From: Pseudonocardia ammonioxydans
GTDB taxonomy: Bacteria; Actinomycetota; Actinomycetes; Mycobacteriales; Pseudonocardiaceae
Length of the DNA stretch: 64,000 nucleotides
Reading direction: 5' to 3'
NCBI RefSeq assembly: GCF_900115005.1
Contig: NZ_FOUY01000023.1
Location: forward strand, 45,681-109,680
This document shows, piece by piece, positions 26,464 through 35,244 of this stretch. The notes below the pieces were generated by a model. That model ran no database searches, had not been told where the DNA came from, and worked only from the letters and a program-made list of their open reading frames with translations. How positions within the stretch are numbered: the stretch's first letter is position 1; each line of letters opens with the position of its first letter. The position numbers and the translations under genes are program-made.

Positions 26464-27504
26464 CTACGGGGTCGCGACCTCGCGCGAGGACACCAGGGCG
26501 GCCAGCCGGTCCCCGATCGACGAGGTGTTGCCGGTCGCCGAGTGGTCCCGGGTGGCCAGGTCGAACGCGACGGCCGCCTCGATCCGCCGGGCGGAGTCGG
26601 CGTGCCCCAGGTGGTCGAGCAGCAGCGCCACCGACAGCACGGCGGCCGTCGGGTCCGCGATGCCCTGGCCCGCGATGTCCGGCGCGGAGCCGTGCACCGG
26701 CTCGAACATCGACGGGTTCACCCGGCTCGCGTCCAGGTTGCCGCTGGCCGCGAGGCCGATCCCGCCGGTCACGGCGGCCGCGAGGTCGGTGAGGATGTCG
26801 CCGAACAGGTTGTCGGTGACGATCACGTCGTAGCGGCCCGGGTCGGTGACCATGTGGATCGTGGTCGAGTCGACGTGCTGGTAGGCCACCGACACCTCGG
26901 GGTACTCCAGCGACACCTCCTCCACGATCCGCGACCACAGCGCACCCGCGTAGGTGAGCACGTTGGTCTTGTGCACCAGCGTCAGGTGCTTGCGCGGCCG
27001 GCGCTGGGCGCGGGCGAACGCGTCGCGCACGACCCGCTCGATGCCGAACGCGGTGTTCTGGCTGACCTCGGTCGCGACCTCGTGCGGGGTGTCCTTGCGC
27101 AGCAGGCCACCGGTGCCGACGTACGGCCCCTCGGTGCCCTCCCGCACCACCACCATGTCGATCTCCGCGTTGCCGGCCAGCGGGCCGCGGACGCCGGGGT
27201 AGAGCCGGGCCGGGCGGAGGTTGACGTGGTGGTCCAGCTCGAAGCGCAGCCGCAGCAGCAGCCCGCGCTCGAGGATGCCGCTGGGCACCGACGGGTCCCC
27301 GACCGCACCGAGCAGGATCGCGTCGTGCTGTTTGATCTCGGTCAGCACAGTCTCGGGGAGCAGCTCGCCCGTGGAGTGCCAGCGCGCGGCGCCGAGGTCG
27401 TACTCCGTCGTCTCCACGTCGCGGGCGACCTCGCCGAGCACCTTGAGTGCCTCGGTGATCACTTCCGGGCCGATGCCATCACCGGGGATGACCGCAAGGC
27501 GCAT
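26464..27504 (-). CDS. leuB: 3-isopropylmalate dehydrogenase
   Basis: A 346-residue NAD-dependent decarboxylating dehydrogenase of leucine synthesis. It shows LAVIPGDGIGPEVITEALKVL, the substrate Arg residues in LLLRLRFELDHHVNLRPARLY, VVVREGTEGPYVGTGG, the metal-binding VTDNLFGDILTDLAAAVTGG and the NAD-binding FEPVHGSAPDIAGQGIADPTAAVLS. ATG 27504 gives the exact family N-terminus (MRLAVIPGDG). It is separated from leuCD by about 6 kb, so it is a distinct transcription unit. Confidence 0.97.
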   Translation of the reverse strand: MRLAVIPGDGIGPEVITEALKVLGEVARDVETTEYDLGAARWHSTGELLPETVLTEIKQHDAILLGAVGDPSVPSGILERGLLLRLRFELDHHVNLRPARLYPGVRGPLAGNAEIDMVVVREGTEGPYVGTGGLLRKDTPHEVATEVSQNTAFGIERVVRDAFARAQRRPRKHLTLVHKTNVLTYAGALWSRIVEEVSLEYPEVSVAYQHVDSTTIHMVTDPGRYDVIVTDNLFGDILTDLAAAVTGGIGLAASGNLDASRVNPSMFEPVHGSAPDIAGQGIADPTAAVLSVALLLDHLGHADSARRIEAAVAFDLATRDHSATGNTSSIGDRLAALVSSREVATP

Positions 27505-27593
27505 GACCTCGTCCTCTCGTCGTACTGCTGGTCGCACGCTACCGCTCGCCGACGCTCGGTCATCGTCTGGCCACCCGGGTGGGTGTCCGGTGG

Positions 27594-28397
27594 TCAGCCG
27601 CGCGGGGTCCAGCGCCACCGTGCCGTGGTACCCAACACCGCCACCGCCGTCCACACCACCGTCACGCCCAGCCCGAACAGCCACGACGGGACACCCCCGA
27701 CGGCGGCACCGTCCGCGGCGCCGCCCACCGCGCCGCCCGCCCATGCGAGGCCGACCAGATCGGCCACCGGGGTCCCGGGCACCAGCAGCAGGATTCCCCG
27801 CAGCGGCCCGTCGACACCGGTGCCCAGCACGTTCACCGCGACGGCCCCGACCAGCAGCAGCGGCGACGCGGTGAACTGCACGCTCTCCGCGCTTCGGCTG
27901 AACGTGCTGGTCAGCGCCCCGGCGGCTACGCAGAACGCGCCACCGAGCAGCAGTGCGGCCAGCAGCAGCACCGGGTTCGCCGGCAGCGGCGCACCGAGCG
28001 CGACGTAGACCCCGCAGATCAGCACGGTCTGCACGACCCCGATCACGAGCAGCGGCGCCCCGGTCCCGGCGACGATCCCCGGCCCGGTCAGCTCGGTGGT
28101 GCGCAACCGCGCCAGCGCACCCGACTCGCGGCGCAGCGTGAACACCGTCGCCGCCGTCGTGTACACCGCGATCAGCATCCCGACGAAGGCACCCAGCCCG
28201 GCGAGCACGCCCCACCCCTGCGGCGAGTCCGGGCGCGCGACGAGCGCGAAGAAGATCATGACGAGTGGGCCGGAGAGCACGCCGAACGCCGTCGTCCGGC
28301 GGCGCAGCAGCAGCCGCGCCTCGATCGGGGCCAGCCGCCACCAGCGGCCGCCGCGGTGCGGCGTGACCGGGTCGGGTACGGCGCGCAGCGTGGTCAT
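27594..28397 (-). CDS. ABC-2 type exporter permease
   Basis: A 267-residue permease with a charged N-terminus and about six hydrophobic segments, e.g. FGVLSGPLVMIFFALVA, LLVIGVVQTVLICGVYVALG, VLLLAALLLGGAFCVAAG and LFGLGVTVVWTAVAVLGTT. It contains the ABC-2 pattern SAESVQFTASPLLLVGAV followed by LLVPGTPVADL. Its ATG overlaps the ATPase stop (ATGA), so it is the membrane half of a two-gene exporter. Substrate is unknown; such systems export drugs or lipids. Confidence 0.87.
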   Translation of the reverse strand: MTTLRAVPDPVTPHRGGRWWRLAPIEARLLLRRRTTAFGVLSGPLVMIFFALVARPDSPQGWGVLAGLGAFVGMLIAVYTTAATVFTLRRESGALARLRTTELTGPGIVAGTGAPLLVIGVVQTVLICGVYVALGAPLPANPVLLLAALLLGGAFCVAAGALTSTFSRSAESVQFTASPLLLVGAVAVNVLGTGVDGPLRGILLLVPGTPVADLVGLAWAGGAVGGAADGAAVGGVPSWLFGLGVTVVWTAVAVLGTTARWRWTPRG

Positions 28398-29326
28398 CGG
28401 GTCGCCGCCGGTTCGGTGCCCGTACCGCCGCTCACGGCGTGGAACACCTCGTCCAGGCCGGCCTCGGTGGCGCGCAACCGGTGTAGCTCGGCCCCGGTCT
28501 CGAGCGCCCAGCCGGTCAGCGCGTGCGTGGCGCGGGTGAGGTCGGCGGCCTCCAGCCGCAGCGCGGTGCGGCCGTGTGCGGCACGTGCGGTACTGAGCCC
28601 GGGCAACCGCGGTGGGACGACGCCGGGGGCCAGCTCCGCGGTCACGGCGGCCGGCCGGCTGGCCAGGACCTCCGCCAGCGTCCCGGCGACGGCGACCCGG
28701 CCGGCGTGCATGATCGCCAGCCGGTCGGCGAGCGCCTCGGCCTCCTCCAGGTAGTGCGTGGTGAGGACGACCGCGGTGCCGGCGTCGCGCAGCTCCCGGA
28801 CCATCTCCCAGAGCAGCCGTCGCGACTCCGGGTCGAGGCCGGTCGTGGGCTCGTCCATGATCACCAGGTCGGGCCGGCCCCAGGTCGCGGTGGCGATGTC
28901 GAGCCGGCGCTTCTCCCCGCCGGAGAGCGTCCCGGCGGCCACGTCGCGGCGGTGGGCGAGACCGACCCGGGCGATGCAGTCGTCGACGTCGTCGGTGCGG
29001 CTGGACAGTGCCCGCGTCATCCGCACGGTCTCGGCGACGGTCAGCTCGGCCAGGAACCCGGCCTGCTGCAGCACGGCCCCGGTACGGCGCCGCACCGCGG
29101 GCCCGGCGCTGACCGGGTCCAGCCCGAACAACGCCACGCTGCCCGCCTGCGGGCGGCGGAACCCCTGGACCAGCTCGAGGGTCGTCGTCTTCCCGGCGCC
29201 GTTCGTGCCGAGCAGGCCGAACACCTCCCCCGGGTGCACGACGAGGTCGACGCCGTCGACCGCGACCGTGTCCCCGTAGGCGAAGCCCAGCCCGCTCACC
29301 TCGATGACCGGGTCCCCGGCGCTCAC
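28394..29326 (-). CDS. ABC exporter ATP-binding protein (DrrA/CcmA type)
   Basis: A 310-residue ATPase. Walker A is GTNGAGKTT, the Q-loop is VLQQAGF, the signature is LSGGEKRRLDIA, and Walker B is DLVIMDEPTTGLDPESRRLLW with the H-loop in LTTHYLEEAEALADR. The C-terminal 80 residues are the extra domain seen in DrrA-like ATPases. GTG 29326 has a GGGAG ribosome site 5 nt upstream and also overlaps the stop of a 19-codon upstream ORF. It is co-translated with the permease. Confidence 0.93.
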   Translation of the reverse strand: MSAGDPVIEVSGLGFAYGDTVAVDGVDLVVHPGEVFGLLGTNGAGKTTTLELVQGFRRPQAGSVALFGLDPVSAGPAVRRRTGAVLQQAGFLAELTVAETVRMTRALSSRTDDVDDCIARVGLAHRRDVAAGTLSGGEKRRLDIATATWGRPDLVIMDEPTTGLDPESRRLLWEMVRELRDAGTAVVLTTHYLEEAEALADRLAIMHAGRVAVAGTLAEVLASRPAAVTAELAPGVVPPRLPGLSTARAAHGRTALRLEAADLTRATHALTGWALETGAELHRLRATEAGLDEVFHAVSGGTGTEPAATR

Positions 29327-29382
29327 TCGCGCTCCCAGGTCGGTGCCGGGCCCAGCCGGTGCATGTCGATCAGCACGGTCAT
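29323..29382 (-). CDS. 19-residue upstream ORF coupled to the ABC ATPase
   Basis: MTVLIDMHRLGPAPTWERE, with its own strong ribosome site (GGGGAGGA, about 4 nt before the ATG). Its stop TGA overlaps the ATPase GTG (GTGA). Good initiation signals plus exact coupling suggest it is translated, either as a leader peptide controlling the transporter or a true small protein. No homologue is known to me. Confidence 0.5.
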   Translation of the reverse strand: MTVLIDMHRLGPAPTWERE

Positions 29383-29502
29383 GTCGTCCTCCCCTGTCGG
29401 TGCGTCCTCCCCCGGGGCGCCGTCCACAGCGTCGCCCCCGGCCGGGGCCGGTCAGTAGGGTCGGAACCGCACGGAGCGGGATGGGTTCGGCGGGGGTGGG
29501 TC

Positions 29503-30717
29503 GTGACATCTGTCATGGAGCCGGTGAGCGGCGTCGGCCCCGCCCGCGCCTACCTGCGGTCGAACCCGCTGCTGATGGCGCTGCTGTTCGGCGGCATCCC
29601 GGCGCTGACCGTGATCGACGACCGGTGGCCGTTCCCGGTGCTGCACCCGTGGTCGTTGCTGGTGCTCGCCGCCGTCGCCGCGGTCGTCGCCGTGCACACC
29701 GCTGCGTTCCGGGCGTTGTTCGGGTCCCGGCCCGACCCGGGCGGAGCGCGGTGGACGCTGCTGGGATCGGCCGCGGTGGTCGTCGCGACGGCGGCCCTGC
29801 TGCTGGTCGGACGGCATGCGCACGAGCTGGGGACCGTCTTCTTCCTGGTGCCGGGGCTCGCGCTCTCGGCGCTGCTCACGATCCGCGGCTGGCGCCGCGC
29901 CGACTGCGTCGTGGCCGGGGTGGCGGTGCTGGGCGCGGCCGCGCTCGCGACGGCCACCGGCTTCCCCGCCCCGGGCACCGGCTGGCGCGGGCTGTTCCTG
30001 GCCCTGCTGCTGGTGGCCCCGCCCGCGGCCGACCTCGCGTCGATCTGGCTGATCCGGGTGTTCGACCGGCTCGACCGGGCACGGTCGGACGCCCACGAGC
30101 TCGCCACGACCCGCGAACGCGTCCGGATCGCGGCCGAGCTGCACGACGTGCAGGGCCACTCGCTGCACGCCATCGCGATGCACGCGGAGCTGACCGAGCG
30201 GCTCGCCGGCTCCGACCCGGAGGCCGCCGCGCGGCACGCCCGCACCGTCCGCACCCTCGCCGCGGAGGCCCTGGCCGAGACCCGCGCGCTGGTCCGCGGC
30301 TACCGCGACGCCGACCTGGCCGGCGAGGTCCGCAACGCCGCCGGGCTGCTGCGCGCCGCCGGAGCGGAGGCCTCGGTGTCGGGCGACGCGGCCGCGGTCC
30401 CCGCGGTGCACGCGGCCCTGCTCGGCCCGGTGGTCCGGGAGGCGGCGACCAACGTGCTCCGCCACAGCGACCCGACGCGGGTCACGTTCGCCGTGCGCCG
30501 GGCCGGGGACCGCACCGAGCTGGAGGTCTGCAACGACGGCGTGCCGGACACCCCGGAGGGCCCCGACCCGCACGGCGGCACCGGGCTGGCCGGGGTCCGG
30601 GACCGGATCGTCGAGCGGGGCGGCAGCGTCGAGGCGGGTCCCGACGGCGCGGGCGGGTTCCGGCTGCGGGTGGTGCTGCTCAGCGGCGCCGACGAGCACG
30701 TGGCGGCGGACGCGTGA
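29503..30717 (+). CDS. Sensor histidine kinase (NarL-system, HisKA_3 type)
   Basis: A 404-residue membrane kinase. Residues 20-185 hold five or six transmembrane segments with short loops and no large sensor domain. The dimerisation/phospho-acceptor helix is RVRIAAELHDVQGHSLHAIAM (His in ELHD), and the ATPase domain has VREAATNVLRHSDP (N-box), LEVCNDG and GGTGLAGVRDRI (G-box). This is the DesK-like layout. GTG 29503 follows a G-rich ribosome site and a possible -10 TAGGGT at 29456; ATG 29515 is an alternative start. Its stop overlaps the regulator start (GTGA). The pair is divergent from the ABC exporter and may control it, which is inference. Confidence 0.9.
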   Translation: MTSVMEPVSGVGPARAYLRSNPLLMALLFGGIPALTVIDDRWPFPVLHPWSLLVLAAVAAVVAVHTAAFRALFGSRPDPGGARWTLLGSAAVVVATAALLLVGRHAHELGTVFFLVPGLALSALLTIRGWRRADCVVAGVAVLGAAALATATGFPAPGTGWRGLFLALLLVAPPAADLASIWLIRVFDRLDRARSDAHELATTRERVRIAAELHDVQGHSLHAIAMHAELTERLAGSDPEAAARHARTVRTLAAEALAETRALVRGYRDADLAGEVRNAAGLLRAAGAEASVSGDAAAVPAVHAALLGPVVREAATNVLRHSDPTRVTFAVRRAGDRTELEVCNDGVPDTPEGPDPHGGTGLAGVRDRIVERGGSVEAGPDGAGGFRLRVVLLSGADEHVAADA

Positions 30718-31322
30718 ACGGGCCGATCCGGCTGCTCGTGGCCGACGACGAGGAGATGACGCGCACCGCGCTCGTCGCCCTGCTCGACCTGGAGGACGAC
30801 CTCACCGTCGTCGCCGAGTGCCCCGACGGGGGCGGCGCCGTGGACGCCGCGGCCCGGGAGCGTCCCGACGTCGCGCTGCTCGACCTGGAGATGCCGGTGC
30901 TGGACGGGATCGGGGTGTGCGAGGCGCTCGCCGACTCGCCCACCCGGGCGATCCTGGTCACCCGGCACGCCCGGCCCGGCGTGCTGCGGCGCGCGCTGGC
31001 CGCGGGTGCGGCCGGGTTCCTGCCGAAGTCGACACCCGTGCAGCAGGTCGCCGACGTCGTCCGCCGGGTACACGCCGGGCGCCGGTTCGTCGACCCCGAC
31101 ATCGCGGCCATGGCGCTGACCGAGGCCGACTGCCCGCTGACCGCCCGCGAGCTCGACGTGCTGCGCGCGGCCCGCTCCGGCGGCACCGTCGCCGACATCG
31201 CCGGCGAGCTGCACCTGGCCCAGGGCACCGTGCGCAACTACCTGTCGTCGGCGATGACCACGCTGCACGCCCGCACCCGGCACGAGGCGGCGCGGCGGGC
31301 CTGGGAAGAAGGGTGGATCTGA
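30714..31322 (+). CDS. NarL/FixJ-family response regulator
   Basis: A 202-residue regulator. The receiver domain has acidic residues VADDEE, phospho-acceptor Asp in VALLDLEMPVLDG, and the switch Lys in AGFLPKSTP. The C-terminal LuxR-type helix-turn-helix is LTARELDVLRAARSGGTVADIAGELHLAQGTVRNYLSSAM. It overlaps the kinase stop by GTGA and is its cognate partner. Likely targets are the divergent ABC transporter or its own operon. Confidence 0.93.
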   Translation: MNGPIRLLVADDEEMTRTALVALLDLEDDLTVVAECPDGGGAVDAAARERPDVALLDLEMPVLDGIGVCEALADSPTRAILVTRHARPGVLRRALAAGAAGFLPKSTPVQQVADVVRRVHAGRRFVDPDIAAMALTEADCPLTARELDVLRAARSGGTVADIAGELHLAQGTVRNYLSSAMTTLHARTRHEAARRAWEEGWI

Positions 31323-31338
31323 CGGCGTTGCCGCCCGT

Positions 31339-32358
31339 GTGCCCACCGACGCGGAGCCACTCGACCGGCTCGGTTTCCTGACCATCGGCTCGTTCGACGG
31401 CGACGACCCCGGCCCGGGCCACGAGGCGACGCTCGCGGTGATCGAGCTGGGCGAACGGCTCGGGTTCGACAGCGCCTACCTGCGGCACCGGCACCTGCAG
31501 TTCGGCATCTCCTCACCGGTCGCCGTCCTCGCGGCGGCGACCCAGCGGACGTCACGGATCCAGCTGGGCACGGCGGTGACCCCGCTGGGCTGGGAGAACC
31601 CGCTGCGCCTGGCGGAGGACCTGTCCACGGTCGACGTGCTCTCCGGCGGGCGGCTGCAGCCGGGGATCAGCGTCGGGCCGCCGATGCACTGGGAGCACGT
31701 GCGGGAGGCGCTGTACCCGGACACGGCCGACCGCGAGGACTTCGGCCGGGAGCGGGTGAACCGGCTGCTGCGCCTGGTCCGCGGCGAACCCGCGAGCTCG
31801 TTCTCCGGCACGTCCGGGATCGAGACGTTCTCCCCGCGGGTGCAGCCGCACTCTCCCGGACTGATCGACCGCATGTGGTACGGCGCCAGCAGCGAGGACT
31901 CGGCCGTCTGGGCCGGCGAACAGGGGCTCAACCTGCTGACCAGCAGCGTCGTCCGGGTCCGGCCCGGGGAGGAGCCCGACTTCGCGGCGATCCAGGCCCG
32001 CCAGATCCGTGCGTACCGGGCGGTGCACCCGCGCGGGCGGGTGTCCCAGGGGCTGGTGGTGGTGCCGACCGACTCGGCGACGCCCGCGCAGAAGGAGCGC
32101 TACGCCGCCTACGCCGCCGCCCGCGACGTGCGGGTCGGGGTGCCGCAGGGCCCGGCGGGGCTGCTGTTCGCCCAGGACCTGGTCGGGAGCTCCGCCGAGA
32201 TCGCCGAGCGGCTGCACGCGCACGCCGGGTTCCGGGAGGTGCGCGAGGCCGTCTTCGCCCTGCCGTTCGGCTTCCCGGCGGAGGACTACACGCAGATCCT
32301 CACCGACATCGCGACCCGGCTCGGCCCGGCGCTGGGCCGGCCCGGGCCGACCGGCTGA
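31339..32358 (+). CDS. LLM-class flavin-dependent oxidoreductase
   Basis: A 339-residue bacterial-luciferase-like TIM barrel. Seen are RLGFLTIGSF at the first strand, the GFDSAYLRHRHLQF region, TSRIQLGTAVTPLGWENPLRLAEDLSTVDVLSGGRLQPGISVG and WYGASSEDSAVWAGEQGLNLL. It should use FMN or F420 with an unknown small substrate. The GTG start is only 16 bp after the response regulator stop, so it may be in that operon. Its stop lies in an 18-bp palindrome shared with the convergent small membrane protein. Confidence 0.88.
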   Translation: MPTDAEPLDRLGFLTIGSFDGDDPGPGHEATLAVIELGERLGFDSAYLRHRHLQFGISSPVAVLAAATQRTSRIQLGTAVTPLGWENPLRLAEDLSTVDVLSGGRLQPGISVGPPMHWEHVREALYPDTADREDFGRERVNRLLRLVRGEPASSFSGTSGIETFSPRVQPHSPGLIDRMWYGASSEDSAVWAGEQGLNLLTSSVVRVRPGEEPDFAAIQARQIRAYRAVHPRGRVSQGLVVVPTDSATPAQKERYAAYAAARDVRVGVPQGPAGLLFAQDLVGSSAEIAERLHAHAGFREVREAVFALPFGFPAEDYTQILTDIATRLGPALGRPGPTG

Positions 32359-32372
32359 CCGGAACCGGTCAG
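32355..32372. terminator. Palindrome containing both convergent stop codons
   Basis: CTGACCGG-AA-CCGGTCAG, perfect 8-bp arms. It contains the TGA of the oxidoreductase and, on the other strand, the TGA of the small membrane protein gene. It may act as a short bidirectional terminator. Confidence 0.5.
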
Positions 32373-32635
32373 GAGGCCCGGCCGGCGACGCCGAGCGTGC
32401 GGCGGGCCCGCAACCGCCCGGGCACCTCGATCAACGCGGTGAGCACCAGCACGAGCGGCACCACCCCGGGCCCGACCGTGACCTCGGCCGACGGCGGCCC
32501 GGTCACCGTCGACACGGCCGCGACGGTCCCGGGCACGGTCATCGAGAAGCCGGTGACGAAGGCGATCCCGAACAGGAGCAGGACGGCGACCGCGACCCCG
32601 GTACACGCCAGGGCGAACGAACGGACCAGTCCCAT
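32369..32635 (-). CDS. Small two-TM membrane protein
   Basis: An 88-residue protein with two hydrophobic helices, LACTGVAVAVLLLFGIAFVTGF and VVPLVLVLTALIEVPG, separated by a Thr/Val/Gly-rich loop, and an Arg-rich end. ATG 32635 is chosen for its strong GGGGGAGG ribosome site 4 nt upstream; the longer frame adds a non-hydrophobic extension without one. Function unknown. Confidence 0.65.
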   Translation of the reverse strand: MGLVRSFALACTGVAVAVLLLFGIAFVTGFSMTVPGTVAAVSTVTGPPSAEVTVGPGVVPLVLVLTALIEVPGRLRARRTLGVAGRAS

Positions 32636-32725
32636 CGCGCCTCCCCCGATCACCGCGCGGGCCGACACGATCGCACACCGGAGCCGTGCGCGCATCCGGC
32701 CCGGGCCGCGTACCCGGCCGGTGGG

Positions 32726-34336
32726 TCAGTCGTCGAACGAGATGAGGCGGACCGTGCGGGCCCCGACCGACGCCCCGATCGGCTCCAGCACGGCCGGGTC
32801 GATGTGCCGGTCCACCCGCAGCAGCATGATCGCGTCCGAGCCGTCGGTGGTCTGCGAGATCTGCGCGGCCTCGATGTTCACCGCGGCCTCCCCCAGCAAC
32901 GAACCGACCCGTCCCATCACGCCGGGCCGGTCGGCGTACTCCAGCAGGACGACCTCACCCTCGGCCCGCAGGTCGAAGTGCCTGCCGTTGATCTCGACGA
33001 GCTTCTGCACCTCGGCGCGCCCGGTCAGCGTTCCGGAGACGGTGATCGACTCCCCATCGGGCATCGCGCCACGCAGCTGCACGACGCTGCGGTGGTTGGC
33101 GCTCTCCGGGCTGGTGGTCAGATCGACCGACACCCCGCGCTCCTCGGCCAGCTGCGGCACGTTGACGAAGGTGACCTGGTCCTCGACGACGTGCGTGAAC
33201 ACCCCGCGCAGCGCCGCGAGTGCGAGCACCGAGACGTCGTCGCCGGCCAGCTCGCCGGCGACGTCGACGGTGACCGAGGTCGGGGTGCGGCCCGCGACGG
33301 CGTGCAGCGTCGTCCCCAGCTTCTGCACCAGCGGCAGCCAGGGCCGGACCTCCTCGCCGACCGCACCGTGGATCTGCACGTTGACCGCGTCCGGCACGAA
33401 CTCCCCGGCCAGCGCGAGCTGCACCGAGCGGGCGACGTCGGTGCCCGCGCGGTCCTGCGCCTCCGCGGTCGAGGCTCCCAGGTGCGGGGTCACGACGACG
33501 TTCTCCAGCTCGAACAGCGGACTGGAGGTGGTCGGCTCGGTGACGTAGACGTCGATCCCGGCCCCGCCGACGTGCCCGGACCGGACGGCCTCGGCCAGCG
33601 CGACCTCGTCGATCAGCCCGCCGCGGGCGGCGTTGACGACCAGCACGCCGGGCTTGGTCAGCGCGAGCTGGTCCTTGCCGATGAGCCCGAGCGTCTCCGG
33701 GGTCTTCGGGAGGTGGACGGTGATCATGTCCGCGGTGCGCAGCAGCTCGTCGAGGTCGACCAGGTCGATGCCCAGCTGCGCGGCCCGGGACGGCGCGATG
33801 TAGGGGTCGTAGGCGATCAGCGTCATGCCGAACGCGGCCAGCCGCTGCGCGACCAGCTGCCCGATCTTCCCGAGCCCGACGATGCCGGCGACCTTGCCGT
33901 TCAGCTCGACCCCGCCGTAGGAGGACCGCTTCCACTTGCCCTCGCGCAGCGAGGCGTCCGCGGCCGGGACGTGCCGGGCCGTGGCCAGCAGCAGCGCGAC
34001 GGCGTGCTCGGCCGCCGAGACGATGTTCGACGTCGGGGCGTTCACCACCATCACGCCACGCGACGTGGCGGCCGGGACGTCGACGTTGTCCAGGCCGACC
34101 CCGGCCCGGGCGACGACCTTCAGCCGGGTCGCCGCGGCGAGCGCCTCGGCGTCCACCTGGGTGGCCGAGCGCACCAGCAGCGCGTCGGCGTCGGCGATCT
34201 CCTTCAACAGCGCCGGCCGGTCGGTGCCGTCGACGTGGCGGACCTCGACGTCGTCCCCCAGCAGCTCGACCGCGGACGGGGCGAGCTTCTCGGCGAGGAG
34301 GACGACGGGACGGGTGGGGGTGGCGACGGTGCTCAC
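32726..34336 (-). CDS. serA: D-3-phosphoglycerate dehydrogenase
   Basis: A 536-residue long-form enzyme starting serine synthesis. The catalytic/NAD part includes VVARAGVGLDNVDVPAAT, GIVGLGKIGQLVAQRLAAFG, VNAARGGLIDE (active-site Arg region) and VTPHLGASTAEAQDR (active-site His). Residues about 320-455 form the allosteric substrate-binding domain found in mycobacterial SerA. The C-terminus is a regulatory ACT domain (LEYADRPGVMGRVGSLLGEAAVNIEAAQ), so feedback inhibition by serine is expected. GTG 34336 gives the usual N-terminus; a -10-like TAGGAT lies about 55 nt upstream. Confidence 0.97.
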   Translation of the reverse strand: MSTVATPTRPVVLLAEKLAPSAVELLGDDVEVRHVDGTDRPALLKEIADADALLVRSATQVDAEALAAATRLKVVARAGVGLDNVDVPAATSRGVMVVNAPTSNIVSAAEHAVALLLATARHVPAADASLREGKWKRSSYGGVELNGKVAGIVGLGKIGQLVAQRLAAFGMTLIAYDPYIAPSRAAQLGIDLVDLDELLRTADMITVHLPKTPETLGLIGKDQLALTKPGVLVVNAARGGLIDEVALAEAVRSGHVGGAGIDVYVTEPTTSSPLFELENVVVTPHLGASTAEAQDRAGTDVARSVQLALAGEFVPDAVNVQIHGAVGEEVRPWLPLVQKLGTTLHAVAGRTPTSVTVDVAGELAGDDVSVLALAALRGVFTHVVEDQVTFVNVPQLAEERGVSVDLTTSPESANHRSVVQLRGAMPDGESITVSGTLTGRAEVQKLVEINGRHFDLRAEGEVVLLEYADRPGVMGRVGSLLGEAAVNIEAAQISQTTDGSDAIMLLRVDRHIDPAVLEPIGASVGARTVRLISFDD

Positions 34337-34512
34337 GGTGTGACGGTGCTCCCGGGATCGGGTGGTGGTACTACAGGGTGTCGGGCTCGCCACCATCCTA
34401 GGGCTGTCCGGCGCCGTCGCCAGACCCGGAGACGCCCGCGTCATCGGGCCTCGTCCCACGAGTTGCTGACCGGGCGGGCCCGGACACGGCACACTGTGCA
34501 GAGGAGGTGACC

Positions 34513-34818
34513 GTGCACCCGTCGATCGAGCGAGTTCGGCCCGACATCGAGGCACTGTGCGCCCGCCTCGGTGTGGAGCGGTTGGAGCTGTTCGGATCGG
34601 CCACGGGCCCCGGCTTCGACCCGGCACGCAGTGACGTCGACGTCGTCGTCGAACTCGGCCGTCGCACCTCCGACCGGTTCGGTGCCTACTTCGATCTGAA
34701 GGACGGCTTGGAGCAGTTGCTCGGCCGACCGGTCGATCTCGTGATCGACGACGCGGTCGTCAACCCGTACGTCCGACGAGCGATGGACCGGCAACGTGTC
34801 GCCCTCTACGCCGCGTGA
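34513..34818 (+). CDS. mntA: MntA-type minimal nucleotidyltransferase antitoxin
   Basis: A 101-residue nucleotidyltransferase with the core GSATGPGFDPARSDVDVVVE, i.e. the G-S-x9-D-x-D signature of MNT antitoxins, which AMPylate HEPN toxins. GTG 34513 is preferred over GTG 34507 because GAGGAG (34501-34506) then sits at the ideal 6-nt spacing. It is followed, with overlap, by a HEPN (HepT) gene that is frameshifted. The antitoxin itself looks intact, with a full-length C-terminal DLVIDDAVVNPYVRRAM. Confidence 0.88.
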   Translation: MHPSIERVRPDIEALCARLGVERLELFGSATGPGFDPARSDVDVVVELGRRTSDRFGAYFDLKDGLEQLLGRPVDLVIDDAVVNPYVRRAMDRQRVALYAA

Positions 34819-35073
34819 TCCAGGGGCGCTCCTGTGGGACGCCCGCCGGGCCGCAGGCCTCGTCGATGAGTTCATTCGCGGCCACAACCTGGACGACTAC
34901 TGCGCCGACGTGCTGCTGCGCACCGCATACCGGACCTGCCACGGCTGGTCGCCTTCCGGAACATCCTGATCCACGGCTACGCCGTGGTCGACAACGAACT
35001 CGTATGGGACGCGGCGACCGGAAGGCTGCCCGAGCTGCTCCGTCTGCTGGACGAACTGCTGACCCGACCCTGA
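34796..35073 (+). pseudogene. Broken HepT-type HEPN RNase toxin
   Basis: Two frames together spell a HEPN toxin. The first gives ALLWDARRAAGLVDEFIRGHN, then DDYCADVLLRT up to about 34924. The second, from about 34927, gives IPDLPRLVAFRNILIHGYAVV through DELLTRP and a stop at 35073. The RNase motif R-x4-H (RNILIH) survives. Compared with intact family members, about 25 residues of the central helix are missing, and the reading frame changes at the junction, so an internal deletion not divisible by three killed the toxin. The likely original GTG start at 34796 overlaps mntA, as in intact MNT/HEPN modules. Confidence 0.82.
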
Positions 35074-35081
35074 ACGCGCGA

Positions 35082-35113
35082 AACCCCCGCCCGGTGTCGC
35101 CGGTACGGGGGTT
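35082..35113 (+). terminator. Hairpin after the toxin-antitoxin remnant
   Basis: Arms aacccccg (35082-35089) and cgggggtt (35106-35113), 9 nt after the toxin stop. Confidence 0.6.
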
Positions 35114-35244
35114 CCACGTCGCCTGTGCCCGAGTGGGTGCGCCCGGGTCAGGCGTCCGCGGGCCGACTGGGGCCCGCGTGCCTCGTCATCGCCGGGAGTG
35201 CCCGGCGAGGAATCAATGCCGAGGTTCGTTCCGCGGGGCTGCTC

